Positions 46,290 to 58,038 of a stretch of 64,000 nucleotides of DNA are shown here, piece by piece; the first letter of the stretch is position 1; every line of letters begins with the position of its first letter. The position numbers were made by a program, and so were the translations under genes. This DNA comes from Heterocephalus glaber (taxonomy: Eukaryota > Chordata > Mammalia > Rodentia > Bathyergidae). The notes under the pieces were generated by a model. The model ran no database searches. It saw only the letters and a list, made by a program, of their open reading frames with translations, and was not told where the DNA came from. The DNA lies in the NCBI RefSeq assembly GCF_000247695.1, contig NW_004624783.1:2238541-2302540 (forward strand), given 5' to 3'.

Positions 46290-46620
46290 CCTGGGATTTT
46301 CAAGGGTGTTCAGACTACATCCTGCCAACACTTCTTCTCCCAATTCTACCCCTCACAGCATCCTTGACAACCCCTCTCTCTCTCAAACTCCAATTCATCT
46401 CTCAATAGTCTCTGTGTTCTCTGCACTCTTGACCCCTTTACTTTACAGCCTCAAACTCATAAGACATCCAAATTTTTGTCATTCAAATCACCAAATGCCG
46501 TGGAATTCCTACTATGTGCAAGGCACTGTGATAAGCACAGTGAAAGATGGAAACCACAAAACAGTCATATGTCAGCCCTTAATCCATATTCAAGTAAGGG
46601 AATCAAATAGGAGTAAATAA
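46290..46620. other. old interspersed repeat texture, unassigned
   Basis: ATTCCTACTATGTGCAAGGC with ACTGTGATAAGCACAGTG is the common 'ctactatgtgccaggcact' motif of ancient MIR/L2-type repeats. The 104-codon frame over it is not supported as a gene. Confidence 0.4.
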
Positions 46621-46695
46621 GATGAGCAGAAAGTCCAAATGAGGGTTCCAGTTTTGACCAAATGAGGCGGAAAGGACAGGTGCGACAGAGGGAGG

Positions 46696-49000
46696 TGTAC
46701 TAGTCAGTTTTCCCATCGCTGGACATGATACCCAACACTCACAACTTAAAGGAGGAGAAATTTAATTTTCCCATTTTAAAAGGATTTAGCCTATGGGCAG
46801 CTGGCTCCAAGGCAGAAATATCATGATAGAAGGACATGGTGGAGGAAAGCTGCTTAATTCATGGAGACTGGGAAGCAGAGCAGGGGAACAGTGTTAGAGA
46901 AGAAGAGCCAAGGGACTGGATATTGACCCTCAGGACCATTTATCCCACCCAGGCACGCCCAGAAGTGTGTTCTACAAATCCTCTGGGTGGTTTCCAAAGC
47001 CAATCAAATTGTCACTACACCCTAACCACCACATCTCACCTCTTTTCAGCTTTATATTCAAACACATTTTCTTAAGCCACACTTAATCTCCAAATAGACA
47101 ATAGCAAGTTCACATTTCCGCCTAACATATTACAACTATCATGCATTACACTAGAAATGCAACAATACCTTCTCCAAAGTTTTAACTGTTCCAACATTTT
47201 TCAAAAGTCTAAGTCTACATCTTTTCTGGGACTCAAGGCAAACTCTTGGCTGTGAACCCTGTACAAATAAAAACAGGTTACGTAATGCCAAGGTACAGTG
47301 GCACAGGGTAAATATCCCTATTCCAAAAGAGAGGAATAGAAGGATAGAAAACAATCAAACCAAAGCAAGACCAAAACCCAACAGGGCAAATATTAAGTAC
47401 TTTAGCTCCATACCCAGCATCCAGAGCACACAGTGGCAAAATGTGAGTTCCAAAGGACTTGGGCAGCCTCATTCCTATAGCTTTCCCAGTTGCAGCCCAC
47501 ATGGTTTCTCTCTTGGGTTGATTCCACTCATACCTTGCAGATTTCCTTGGGAGACATTTCATGCACTGGCATCATCAATTTCCTGGGGTCTCCACTCTAC
47601 CTTTGGCTTTATTTCCACAGCTTCATGAACTGCCCTTTCAGGAACTCCTTGCCTGGCCTCCTAGGCCTCCCTCTGAAATCTGGATGGAAGCCTCCCTGAA
47701 CCTACAATGCTTGTATTCTCATGCTGGTAAAACCACCATCACCTGAATGCTGTCAAAGTCTGCTATCAGTGGGAGAAGTAGTTGGGTCCCCTTGGACCAT
47801 GGCTTCAGCCACCTCTGAGTGCCTAGATGCCTGAGCATGGTGAAATGAGTACTGGAATACCAATCTCTAGGAGGCCATTCTCAAGCAGGTGTCCCAAGGA
47901 GTCTCTTCTCAAATGAAATGTTAATGTTCTTACATCCTTGAAACTTTGATGGATGGAGTCTTGCTGATTTCTTACATGCTCTCAAGACATCTTTCTCCTT
48001 CTTGTGCAAAGTAGTTGGTTTCTTTTTAATGGTACCAATCTCTTCAGCCACCACACCGTCTTTATCTCAACTTCACATATGGTTCCTTCTGGGTCTAAAA
48101 TTAAGTTTTTCAAAATTGTCTGCCCTGCTTTTTGTCCCCAATTCTCACTGTAAATCTGGATAAAAGTGGCCAGCAGTACCCATGCCACAGCCTGTTGAGC
48201 TGCTTTGAAATTTCCTCTACCAGTTCAATTAGCCCACCACCCTTAATCTGTTGCATAGTATTGGGATATGGGCAAGATATAAACATATTTTCTGCTAAAG
48301 TGTAACACACATAGTCTCTAGTACAATTTCCAATGGAGGGCCAGGGATTTAGCTCAGTGGTTCCGCTGCCTGCCTGCAAATGCAAGAACCCGAGTTCGAT
48401 GCCCCATACCAAAACAAAAACAAAAACAATTTCCAAGGGAGTCCTTGTTCCCAACTGAAGCTCCTAGCCTGGTTTTTACTGTAAGCATTTTTATCAGCTT
48501 TCTGGTCTTCCAAGCTCCAACCAGAAACCACCCATCGTGTTCTTCTCACAGCATTCTAAGGCTTCTTTAGCCTACATCTCAAACCTTTCCAAATTCCTTT
48601 CACAAACCAGTTGCAAAGGCTTCTAAATTATATGGTCAGATACAACTTCACTTCTAACACAAATTTTCTGTATTAGTTAGCTTTTCCATTGCTGGACAAC
48701 CACAATTTAAAGGGGGAGAAATTAATTTTGGCTCACATTTTAAGGTGATTCAGTCCATGGTCAGCTGGGTCTAAGGCAGAAACATCATGTAGGAAGGTCA
48801 GGATGGAGCAAAGCTGTTTAGTTTATTGTGGCTGAGAAGGAAAGCATGAGAAGAGTGTTAGAGAGGAAGGGACAAGGGAACAGACTTAGACCCCAAGGCC
48901 ACACCTCCATGATACACTCAGACACACTCAGAAGTGTATCCCACCAATCCTCCAAGCAGATTCAAAGCATATCAAATTGACACTCCACCTAAGTACCACA
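46696..49000 (-). mobile_element. complete MaLR element (LTR-internal-LTR)
   Basis: Two LTR copies in the same reverse orientation (46696-47032 and 48669-49000) both begin TGTA(C/T)TAGTTAG-like on the plus strand and end in CA. They enclose about 1.6 kb of internal, non-coding sequence (47033-48668). Possible 5-bp duplication GGAGG (46691-46695) / AGAGG (49001-49005). ERVL-MaLR elements are non-autonomous LTR retrotransposons with an internal region of about this length. The 3' LTR is preceded on the minus strand by a purine-rich AAAAGAGGTGAGATG, where a polypurine tract belongs. An ID SINE is inserted at 48338-48425. No intact retroviral gene is present. Confidence 0.75.
48338..48425 (+). 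mobile_element. ID-type SINE inside the MaLR element
   Basis: GGGCCAGGGATTTAGCTCAG to GTTCGATGCCCCATACC. Duplication ACAATTTCCAATGGA / ACAATTTCCAAGGGA at 48323-48337 and 48426-48440. Confidence 0.94.
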
Positions 49001-49233
49001 AGAGGTATGGTGCAGAGTAGGGTGAATCAGCCCCTGCCACCCTCTCATCTAGTCTGGAGATCAACTGCAGGATCTGGTCTCAGATGCCCACCATTTTTTC
49101 CAGCACACCCTTTTCTTTATCTCTGTTTTTAAGCAGTCCATTGTGGTTTTTTTTCCTTTTTTCTTTTACTTTTTTAACTACTGCCTCCTCTTGCCAATGA
49201 CAAGCTCTCGTCAACCACTTTTACAAATGCAAT

Positions 49234-49268
49234 ATTATTATTATTGTTGTTTTTGTTGTTGTTGTTAT
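49234..49268. repeat. (ATT)n/(GTT)n microsatellite
   Basis: Directly visible. Confidence 0.9.
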
Positions 49269-49313
49269 CATTGCCTTTTACTCACTTTTTCCTCCTGTAA
49301 GCTGTGTATTTCT

Positions 49314-49425
49314 TTCTTTCTTTCTTTCTTTCCTTCTTTTTTTTTTTTTTTGGTACTGGGGATGGAACTCGCGACCTTGCACTTGCAAGGCAGGTGGCAG
49401 AACCACTGAGCTAAATCCCCCGCCC
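49314..49425 (-). mobile_element. ID-type SINE with expanded TTTC tail
   Basis: GGTACTGGGGATGGAACTCG to CCACTGAGCTAAATCCCCCG. Perfect duplication AAGCTGTGTATTTCT at 49299-49313 and 49426-49440. The tail grew into (TTTC)n. Confidence 0.95.
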
Positions 49426-49439
49426 AAGCTGTGTATTTC

Positions 49440-50090
49440 TAAAGCTGAGGATGAGAAAGGGTCCACTCAGGGCATTGATCAAGTAAATCTTATATCCTAG
49501 CCCATGGGGACAAGTATTTAACAAAAGAGGGGGCGCTTGGAGTTCCCTAGGGCAGAGGGTGAGAAGATGGTTTAGCCTCTGTCTCTTGATAAATTTCCCA
49601 GTCTCACTTTATCAGGAGATACCACGAGCTTCAGCGCTATGGTAAATGGGATCTGCATGGTGCTGTGCGAAGTGACATGAAATGAGGCAGGATGGGATGG
49701 GTTCAATGCCCCGTGTGCCTTTTCCATAAGAACATATGACAGGCTTAGATACCTCATAGCCTATATTTCAGTGATTTGTTGAATGCTAGAGATAAGGAAA
49801 CCTACCAGATACCACTGAAGGGGTGGCCTTTGTCCTTATATTTCTTAGAGCTAAAATAACCATTAATACCAAAAATGAGGACCTTTTACTGGCAACATGT
49901 ACTTGAACAAATATTTAGCCTATTTTATCTTCAGTTTTCTCACCTGGAAAACAAAGGTAGTAAATGTATTAGGCAGGATTAATGTGAGAATTAAATAAAA
50001 GAATGTAAATTCAGTGCTGACCATAGATTGTGGCAAATAAGTAAAAGTTAGTGAATGTTAGTTCTTCTTCTCTCCAATCTCTTTACATAA
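49440..50090. other. intergenic, unassigned
   Basis: A reverse MIR-like piece lies at about 49915-50035 (TTTTCTCACCTGGAAAACAA, AATGTGAGAATTAAATAAAA). Nothing else recognised. Confidence 0.45.
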
Positions 50091-50474
50091 AAATTTGAGA
50101 TTTCAGTTTGATTTTATACTATAGGGGAGGAAAAATATATTTCCTTTTTCTGTCAGTAGACTCATGGCTGAGGCCCCTATAACAAAAGACAGAGTAATGG
50201 GGGAAAAGCATACATTTCATTTAGTAATTCACACCTAACAACTTCAGAAGGAAATGAAGACCCAAAGAAGCAGCTAAATTAATGCATTTTAAACTAATTT
50301 GATGAAAAGTCATACAGAAACATAATTAGAGAAACATGGATGATTCAAGGATAATAAACTGGGGGGAGGCCTGTTCATTTGGGTTTTTCCTCTGTGTCTC
50401 TTTGTCTTCAAAGATAAAAATACTCCTTTCCTCCAAGCATAGGGAGGGCACCTCTCCAATGAAGGTTTTATGAC

Positions 50475-50939
50475 TGTCTTGGTTACTTTTCTCATTGCTG
50501 AGACAAAATACCCAATGCTCAAAGTTAAAGGAGGAAAGGTTTATTTTGGCCCACAGCTTGTAGAGGTTTCAGTCCATAGTTGGTTGGCTCCAGGCCGGGT
50601 GGCATGGCAGAGAAGCATCACAGAGGAGAAACAGTCCATGGTGGGCAGAAGGCAGCAAAGAAATGAAATATCAAAGCATCAGCCTGCCTCTCCCTTTTAT
50701 CCCTTTCAGGCTACTTGCCCTTTGGGCTGTACCACCCACATCAAAATGGGCCTTCCCATTATATCCACATCCAGAACTATGCCAAACCAATCAAAGGACT
50801 AATTTAGTAATCACATACCCTTAATCCCAGCATTGTACAGTTAATCCCAGCATCACATACTCTAGATCCAGTCACCTCTGAAAAGCCCCTCTTATGACCA
50901 TGTGAGGCTTTGGAGGGACCTTAGACACAAGCTATAATA
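50475..50939 (-). mobile_element. MaLR-type solo LTR
   Basis: Plus-strand TTACTTTTCTCATTGCTGAG, ACAAAATACCCAATGCTCAA, AAAGGTTTATTTTGGCCCAC and GTTTCAGTCCATAGTTGG form the reverse of the 31.3-kb LTR. Perfect 5-bp duplication ATGAC at 50470-50474 and 50940-50944. Confidence 0.9.
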
Positions 50940-50979
50940 ATGACTCACTTCAAGTAAGGTCAGAAAATCCTTCCTAGCC

Positions 50980-51066
50980 TTTTTTTTGAGGGGGGTGCCG
51001 GGAATCAAATCCAGGACCTTGTGCTTGCCAGGCAGGTGCAGCACCACTGAGTTAAATCCCTGGCCC
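50980..51066 (-). mobile_element. ID-type SINE
   Basis: GGTGCCGGGAATCAAATCCA to CCACTGAGTTAAATCCCTGG. Imperfect duplication CCTAGCCTTTT / CTTAGCTTTT. Confidence 0.9.
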
Positions 51067-51169
51067 CTTCTTAGCTTTTATGAGCTGCTTCAGGGGACAA
51101 AGGTGAGAGGTCAGTGAGTGATATTTTCATTTCTGTATTTTTCTCATATTCTTTCTGTCATTAGGTGGA

Positions 51170-51750
51170 GTATAATGAGGCCCCCCCACAACAGGAATCT
51201 CAACTTACCCCACCCATAAGCTACCTTGTAGGTTCACGTAATTGTTACAGGAAATTAATTTTCAAGACACATCAGTGAACAATATAGAAAGGTTTATTAG
51301 TCAGAGTTAAAGAAGTACACACTCGAGAAAATAGAGTGCAGGTCCTCAAAGGCACGGTATGGTTGGGGCTGGGAGTATTTATGCGTACTTAGAGATGTCC
51401 TCAAAATAGATGACCTAGGATGTATTTTCCTAGTGTTGGTCAGGTTACTCATTAGTGGGCTATGTTAGATGGTAAACCATTTGCATGTTTGTGAAATTTA
51501 GGGATATGCTACCCCCTTAATAATGCTACTTCCTGGAGGATGGAAGTCTATGGGAAGAAAAGCACAGGCTTAATGTACAGGTGAAAAGCACAGGCCCAAT
51601 TTACAGGCTTATTCTACTTTAAGAACCTTAGGAATTTTTGGAGTGAGTTTTCTGGAAGGAAAAAAGGCACTGTAACCTTAGGTACTTTGTGCCTTAAAGC
51701 TGCAGTTATCTTAAAAGTAGAATTTTAAAGTTACAAGTTTCCTTATCTCC
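51170..51750 (-). mobile_element. possible ERV LTR (antisense), unassigned
   Basis: AGAAAGGTTTATTAGTCAGA is a reverse AATAAA in LTR-like context, and GAGTATTTATGCGTACTTAG follows. No family named and no partner copy in the window. Confidence 0.35.
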
Positions 51751-51869
51751 TTTCTAACCATCTTTATTTCTTCTATCCAATCTCACTTCTACTTAAATAT
51801 GTAATATACCACAGTGCTATTTGGCAGGGGTGGTGGTTGTGGTGATGGTATTAAGCTGGGGTGTCAAAC

Positions 51870-52100
51870 TAAAGCTCAATGTAAATAGTAAAACAAGAGA
51901 TTTGACCAATCAGAAAGCACCACTAACCTTTCCACTCTAACCTATTAACTATATTGTCTTTGCTTCTGCACCACCCTGTAAAAGCTCACTGTCCACCTGC
52001 TCCAGAGGCCGGGCTCTCTGTATCTCTCTGGTTCTCAGTGCTGCCCAATTCAAGAATTGCTCATCCTCAAATAAACTGTCAAAATTTATTTTCTTTAAAA
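51870..52100 (+). mobile_element. ERV class I-like LTR, 3' part
   Basis: ACCCTGTAAAAGCTCACTGT (TATA-like), GGCCGGGCTCTCTGTATCTC, TCTGGTTCTCAGTGCTGCCC and CTCAAATAAACTG (polyA signal at 52070-52075) give the promoter-R-polyA order of a class I LTR. Confidence 0.65.
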
Positions 52101-54540
52101 CTTTTCTCTTACCAGAAGTAAAAAAAAAGACTACCCATTTTTAAAATGAGATAGAATCCCATAACCAGATGTGTATAAATATCTTAGCAAAAGTCTAAAG
52201 TCTTCTCTTCAGAGGAGAGCATACTGTGCTTCTGGATAAGGTGGCCACTAGCCATGGTGGTCAATGATCACTCGACATGTGGCTAATACAATTGAGATGT
52301 GCTGTAAGTGTGAAATAAACTCTAGATTTTGAATACTTCATGCCAAAAAAGGAAAATGCTTTATTCATTTAAAATATTGTATATGGAAATTATAATATTT
52401 ATTTTGGACACATTAGGATAAGATCATGTAAAATATTAATTTCATCTGTCTTTTTTCCTTTTTTAAAATGGCTATTAGAAAATTTTAAGTTACCTGTGGC
52501 TCATATTCTAGTTCACTGTTGAACACTGAGGCAGTGAATGGTTTTGGTGACAAGCCATTCTGTGAGATCTTATTCAATGTTATTGGCCTAATAAGCTTTG
52601 GTAACAAGAGATCACAGAAGATGTTATTCACTTGTACCTGTCTTAATACATATAAAGCACAGAAGGATGTATGGTCAGGTATGAATTATATCCTAAGATC
52701 CTTCAGTGTTAACCAGGGCTTTTCTTACTTGGCGTTAAAGAAAGGATTTCTGTCTGGCACTAAAAGCATCCAAGGTCTGCTCAAGCTGTTTCTTTTATGC
52801 CTTTCTCCTGATACATCAATTAAGAAGGCTTTGATGACCTGAGCTAACTGTGTGTCAGAGAGCTCCCTGCTCACCTGCTAATTAACTCTCCAAAGAAAGC
52901 ACAGGAGCTGCCATATCTAGAGGCTTCCATTTCTGCTTCCTGCTTTGGCAGGCAGAACAAGCAAATCACCCACCCAAGTTCACGCTTTTGTCTTTCTGGT
53001 TGAGAAAGACTTTTCTTAACAAATAATAGCGCTCTTTGCATGACTTCATCTTTGCAAATAGAGGGACCTCTTTGTTAAAAGCAAGGCTCCAGCAATTTTT
53101 GCCAGTGACCAGGACTTTTCTTTGCAAGTACCATAGTACTTAGACACAAAACTCCTCTACATTTGAATAGGTCAAAAATGGACTAACAGAGCGGGTCTTC
53201 TCTCATTGCATTTTATTTAATTTCCTGGAGAGCAGAACTATTTATTGGCTGGCTCCCAAATTTCACTTCTCTTGTTGAAATGGATGATTTTATATTTTCT
53301 TCTAAGTTCAACTTCCTGCTGGACTCCCCCACTTCAAGGCCCCACAATCAGTGTGTGCCAGATAAGCTTGCCTCCATCCACAGGGCCCTTCTCCTCTACC
53401 ACTGCTGTTCACTACAGCTGTTCACCAGCTACTGCCTTGCCAGTCACCAGGCTCAAAACATTGATGACTAGCAAACTATGCCATGTCAACATATTTTCAC
53501 TTCTTGTCCTCATCCCCTCTTTTTTGGTCTGCTGCCATTTTCCTAATTCAGACTTTCTTTGCTTCTTTTTCATATAAATGCCACATTTCTCACCTTGACA
53601 GCTTCTTGGCTTTTTATTTTTTTTTCTGAGGAGGAGCATGTGAGTTCATCTTTCTGTGGAGGTCTGAGCAAGTCACTCCCTGGCACAGGACTTGGTTCCC
53701 TGGGGCCTATATCCTCAGGACAACTATCTCAAAGCACGTTAGGCCAAAGTGGATACAACCAAACATGAACAGAAAACAAGAAAACTCTCCCAGATAAAAA
53801 AGCTGGAAATCTTCCCAGCATTCAAAGCTATCTGTTGCTTGGGTATAATATTCCTTCCTATGATTCCTCTTCAAGCAGAGGTTCCAGTACAGCCTTCTTT
53901 CCATGCCCAGGTATGTATTCATTATCTAGGAGGTTCACCTTCATCTCTTTATTACCAGGAAGGAGACTGAGGGGTTCTACCCTGGGGAGATCAGAGATCC
54001 AGCTCAGCCCAGACAAGAGCGTGTTCCTCCAAAAACAGAGTTCAAAAGCAGACATGCTCTGAGGCAAATCACCAAGGAAAATTAGAGTAACAGAGAGACA
54101 ACACAAACAGTTAAGGAAACCCAAGTACACCCAAGGCAGTGGGAAAAGAAGCAGGTGTGGGAAAGTTCAAAGAAAAATATATGGTTGTAAAGTATGGAGT
54201 AAGGGTTAATCAGTTGATTCTTAGGAGAAGGGAAAGGAAAGAGGGTTTATTGGGATGCTTATTAGCACATGGGGCTTCAGTTGACACTGGAAAAATACTG
54301 CTGATCAGTTGTAAATATCCTGTTGTTTTAGAGGGTTCTGTTTGCATCTTTGGTTGACCACTCTTGCAAAGTGTTCATAATGACTTTAATCTTTTGGTGC
54401 ACTGCAGCCTGTAAATGTTAAAGTTTGACAAATAGGTTGCTCAAGTGGGCTGGATCACTACCTTGTTAATGTCTAATTCTCTACCTAACATCCCTCTCTA
54501 CCTTTATCTAAGGCTGTCTTTTTCCATGTCTAAAATACAG
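52100..54540. other. intergenic, unassigned
   Basis: No exon or named repeat that I trust. The open frames at 53245-54357 overlap on both strands with no recognisable motif. Confidence 0.45.
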
Positions 54541-54544
54541 TACA

Positions 54545-54546
<2 letters not shown>

Positions 54547-54580
<34 letters not shown>
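54547..54580. repeat. (GT)n microsatellite
   Basis: Pure GT; abuts the MLT1-like LTR end. Confidence 0.97.
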
Positions 54581-54582
<2 letters not shown>

Positions 54583-55479
54583 TAGTTTTCTAGGGCTGCT
54601 GTTACCAACTACCACTAACTGGTGACTTAATGCAACAGAAATTTACTGTCTTACATATCTGGAAGTCAGAAGTATGTGATCAGGATGTCAGCGGTGCCGC
54701 TCCCTCTCAAGGCCTCTCTTCTAGCCTCACTTCGCTCTGTGACTTGTGGCAACAAACTCCCACCCTTATACGGGGTCTTCCCATATGTGTGCCTATCTCC
54801 ATATTTCCCCCTGTAGGGGAGAAAAGTAATGTATTTCCCATCCAATTTATAGTTCAAATCTGAGACTCCTATAATAAAAGATAGATTAACAAGAGACAAA
54901 TATATACATTTATTCATCATAAGTTTTATGTCACACTATACCCTTCATGAGTGAAGACACAAAGAAATGGGGACTCGTGTATTTTTATGGATAGGTGAGC
55001 AGAGGTATGACTGGAGGACAAAGGGTCTGATCTAATGGTAATAAGCTTGGGTGGGGGATTTGGTAAGGCCTGTCTTCTCAGATTCTTCTTGGCATTCTTG
55101 TGTTATATTCTTTCCACCGGCATAGGACAACATGACTGTCTCATGAAGGTCTTCAAGGGAGAAGAGAAGGAGAAGGTGAGAGAATGACCTTCCTAGGTTT
55201 TATGGCCTATTTCAAGGTGATAGAAAAGTGAGAATGACCTTCCTGCCCTTTTTGTTTTCTCAAATGCCACAACATGCTATATTGGAGTAGCATGTCCAGA
55301 GCTCCATCATCTTGTTTTATTGGAAGATGTAAACTATAGACCCACCTTATTCCAGTATGACATCATCTTAACAAATTACACCTACAAGATCCTGCTGACA
55401 AATATGATTACATTCTGAGGTATCAGAGCTCATGACTTCAATACACAAAGTTTTGGAGGACATAGTTGAATCCATAACA
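54579..55479 (-). mobile_element. MLT1-like LTR split by a later insertion
   Basis: Left part 54579-~54808 (TGTATTAGTTTTCTAGGGCT, TGCAACAGAAATTTACTGTC). Right part ~55325-55479 (CCACCTTATTCCAGTATGAC, ATCATCTTAACAAATTACAC, ACATTCTGAGGTATCAGAGC, GAATCCATAACA). The two halves are consecutive in reverse MLT1; about 500 bases of foreign sequence lie between them. Confidence 0.82.
54809..55324. mobile_element. insertion within the MLT1-like LTR, LTR-like
   Basis: TGTAGGGGAGAAAAGTAATG, CTCCTATAATAAAAGATAGA and ACACAAAGAAATGGGG resemble 50125-50270 (TATAGGGGAGGAAAAATATA, GCCCCTATAACAAAAGACAG). The two sites therefore share a family, probably an ERVL-type LTR that I cannot name. Ends approximate. Confidence 0.5.
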
Positions 55480-57260
55480 CCATCCTTTAAGACAACCCAA
55501 ATGCCACCTTCTGGAAACATCCCTGACTCTGCCCATTTCCATAACCCTTGACATAATCTCTATTCTTCTGTGAGTGCCTCTGGCCTGAGTAACTCAGAAC
55601 TTTTCCCTGTTTTATGACACAAAACACTGGCTTTGCATCTGGTTCAGATGTTTCAGTTGGCTCCAAGTTATCTTCTACAGGGAATGTTGACCTTGCCTGT
55701 ACAGCTTCTAATTCTCATGCCTGTATCTCATCTGCCTTGGAGAATAGAGCACAGGAAGGAAAATAGCTCTTCTTGGTCCCAGAGGTTATTTTTTGCCTCA
55801 CAACAGCACCACGGTTCTGTGGACAGCCCGGAAGCAGCACCTCCAATTGCTGTGGCAGAAGAACTGAAGTTGTTCTGAACTATCCCCAATCAGCAACTTT
55901 CCCATCCAGAGCAGATAATCTGCTAGTTAAGATGCAGATCTTGATTTCCTTTCACAGCCTGCTCAGCCACATTTTGTGGTTTTGATTAGGAAACAGAGCC
56001 TTTTGTGTGAGAATTGGGTCGGGTCACACCATTTAATAAAGCTATCATGACTGATGCAAGCACTACACACAAAAGGAAGCAGGAGTCGCACAGCTGTACT
56101 CTTTGTGGCATGAAATCGTGCAGCTTGCACTTGGGTAGAGACCTTTTTGATGTCACAGGGTGAGGGATTAAGTCATAATTATGTAGATCTAAATTACCTT
56201 CCAGCAAACCCACCGGCAGTTCTTCATTAACATCACAGCAGGCTTTAATTCCGGCATAAGACTGATCATCCTTCAGCTGCCTGACATCCAGCCTGCAGAA
56301 TATGTTTGGAATTAAGCAGGGACCTTGGCTGAAAAGAACATCAGGTGCTGTTTCTCTTTTGTCTCAGATGTTACATTGATTAATATGTGTGAGCCCTCTT
56401 TTCATGACAGGGCTTGGGATATGGCCCCACACACCTGCTTTCACAGTCCAATGCTCCCCGTGCTGGAATCTTAGAACCAGTAGTTATGGGGACCTTAGCT
56501 AAAACTGCTAATTTAAGTTTGATCAGAAGGCCCTGCAACCCTAGGTCATATTTTTCACCCCCAGAATCATTTATGACTGAGATGGCCAATGGAACACACC
56601 ATGAATATTTTCCAGACCCCAAATGGCTCTTCAGACTTTGAATCAGAGCTATAACATCTTAGTGCTTCTCCCTAAGAAGGCTGAGATAAGCAGGAGGAAG
56701 GGCTTATGGAGAAAAAGGATCATCTGGTAGCTTGGGCATTTCTGTCCCATCTCAAGTGGTAGAGGTAGATCCCTGTTCAATGTGCAGGAAGCCTTGGCAT
56801 TAATTATTTGACTCTTCCTTTGGGTCACTCAGTTGCTTGTCTCAGCAAAGATAGTCTATGAGCCAAAATCACCTCTTGCATCTTCCATTAGGGTGAACCA
56901 CAGTGACCACCTCCAATGTATGCAAAATATAATAGCCTGATGTAAGTGGACTGACTGCAAAGTAGCCTCTGTGAACAAAGAAGAGTAAGATTTGCACTAG
57001 ACCATGAAGGAGTGAATGATTGTCACACTCATCTCTGGGACTTGTTATATTTGTAAAAAGGAATCTTTAGCTTATTTTATATTTGATAGTACCTAGCTGC
57101 TAACAAAAGCACACAGGAGATATCAAAGAGTTAGGAGAGACCATCCCAGCCAGTGGATATCTAAATAGACCTGCTTTTGAAAAAGAACACATCACCAGGC
57201 TTCACACCAGGCCTACTAAATCAACATTTCCATTGGCTTGAAGTTGGATTTTCTTCCTCT
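55480..57260. other. intergenic, single-copy-looking
   Basis: No repeat or exon recognised. 55870-56340 is notable for balanced composition without repeat texture. Frames at 55633-56641 occur on both strands and show no motif. Confidence 0.45.
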
Positions 57261-57285
57261 TTGAGTTTCCATGAGTCTTAGTTTT

Positions 57286-57383
57286 TTTGTTGTTGTTTTT
57301 TGTTTTTTTGGTACCGGGGATCGAACTTGGGTCCTTGTGCTTGCGAAGCAGGCAGCGGAACCACTGAACTAAATCCCCAGCCC
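57286..57383 (-). mobile_element. ID-type SINE
   Basis: GGTACCGGGGATCGAACTTG to CCACTGAACTAAATCCCCAG. Duplication GTCTTAGTTTTT / GGCTTAGTTTTT. A further CCAAGGCTTAGTTTTAATT copy at about 57422 suggests a small local duplication. Confidence 0.93.
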
Positions 57384-57480
57384 AAGGCTTAGTTTTTAAA
57401 AATTTTTATTTTTTTATTTTTCCAAGGCTTAGTTTTAATTGGTGCAACTTCCTAATTCTTCTTTGTCATCTCTGATAGTT

Positions 57481-57632
57481 GTTTTTATTTTATTTTATTC
57501 TACTTTATCGAGATAGGATCTCGATATGCTGTCCAAGGTGGTCTCAAACTCCTGGGCTCAAGTGATCCTTCTAGCTCAGCTTTCTGAATACTGGAACTAC
57601 AGGTAGTGGGTGTCACTGTACTCAGCTTGTTT
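57481..57632 (-). mobile_element. B1-like SINE
   Basis: (TTTTA)n, ATAGGATCTCGATATGCTGT, TCTCAAACTCCTGGGCTCAA, TGAATACTGGAACTACAGGT. Old form without the internal duplication. Confidence 0.8.
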
Positions 57633-58038
57633 TCAAATTTTTTATCTTAACTTCTTTATGTATATACTTAATAATTCCAGATGACTTCAAATCCTTCCTG
57701 GAAAACAGATGGTGGTGGTGAGTATCAAATTATAAGTAAATTTGAAAATAGAGATCATCTTGTGCTGAAACAATCCTCTAGGCACCAGAGATGAAAATCA
57801 CATCCATCATCTGTGATAAGTGGCCATCTATCTTCTGATGAATCTTGAAATGACAAGCAGCACACTACTTTCAAATGCAATTTATTCCATTGTGGGCTGC
57901 TCTTACTATGCGAAGTTCTTCCTTGTTTTAAAACAAAGTTATGTGTGGTAACATTTCCCTATTTGTTTTCATTCTTTCCTTTGATTGTTTCAGAGGATTT
58001 TTTCCCCCTTTGGTGAGACATTAATTATACTTCCCTTT

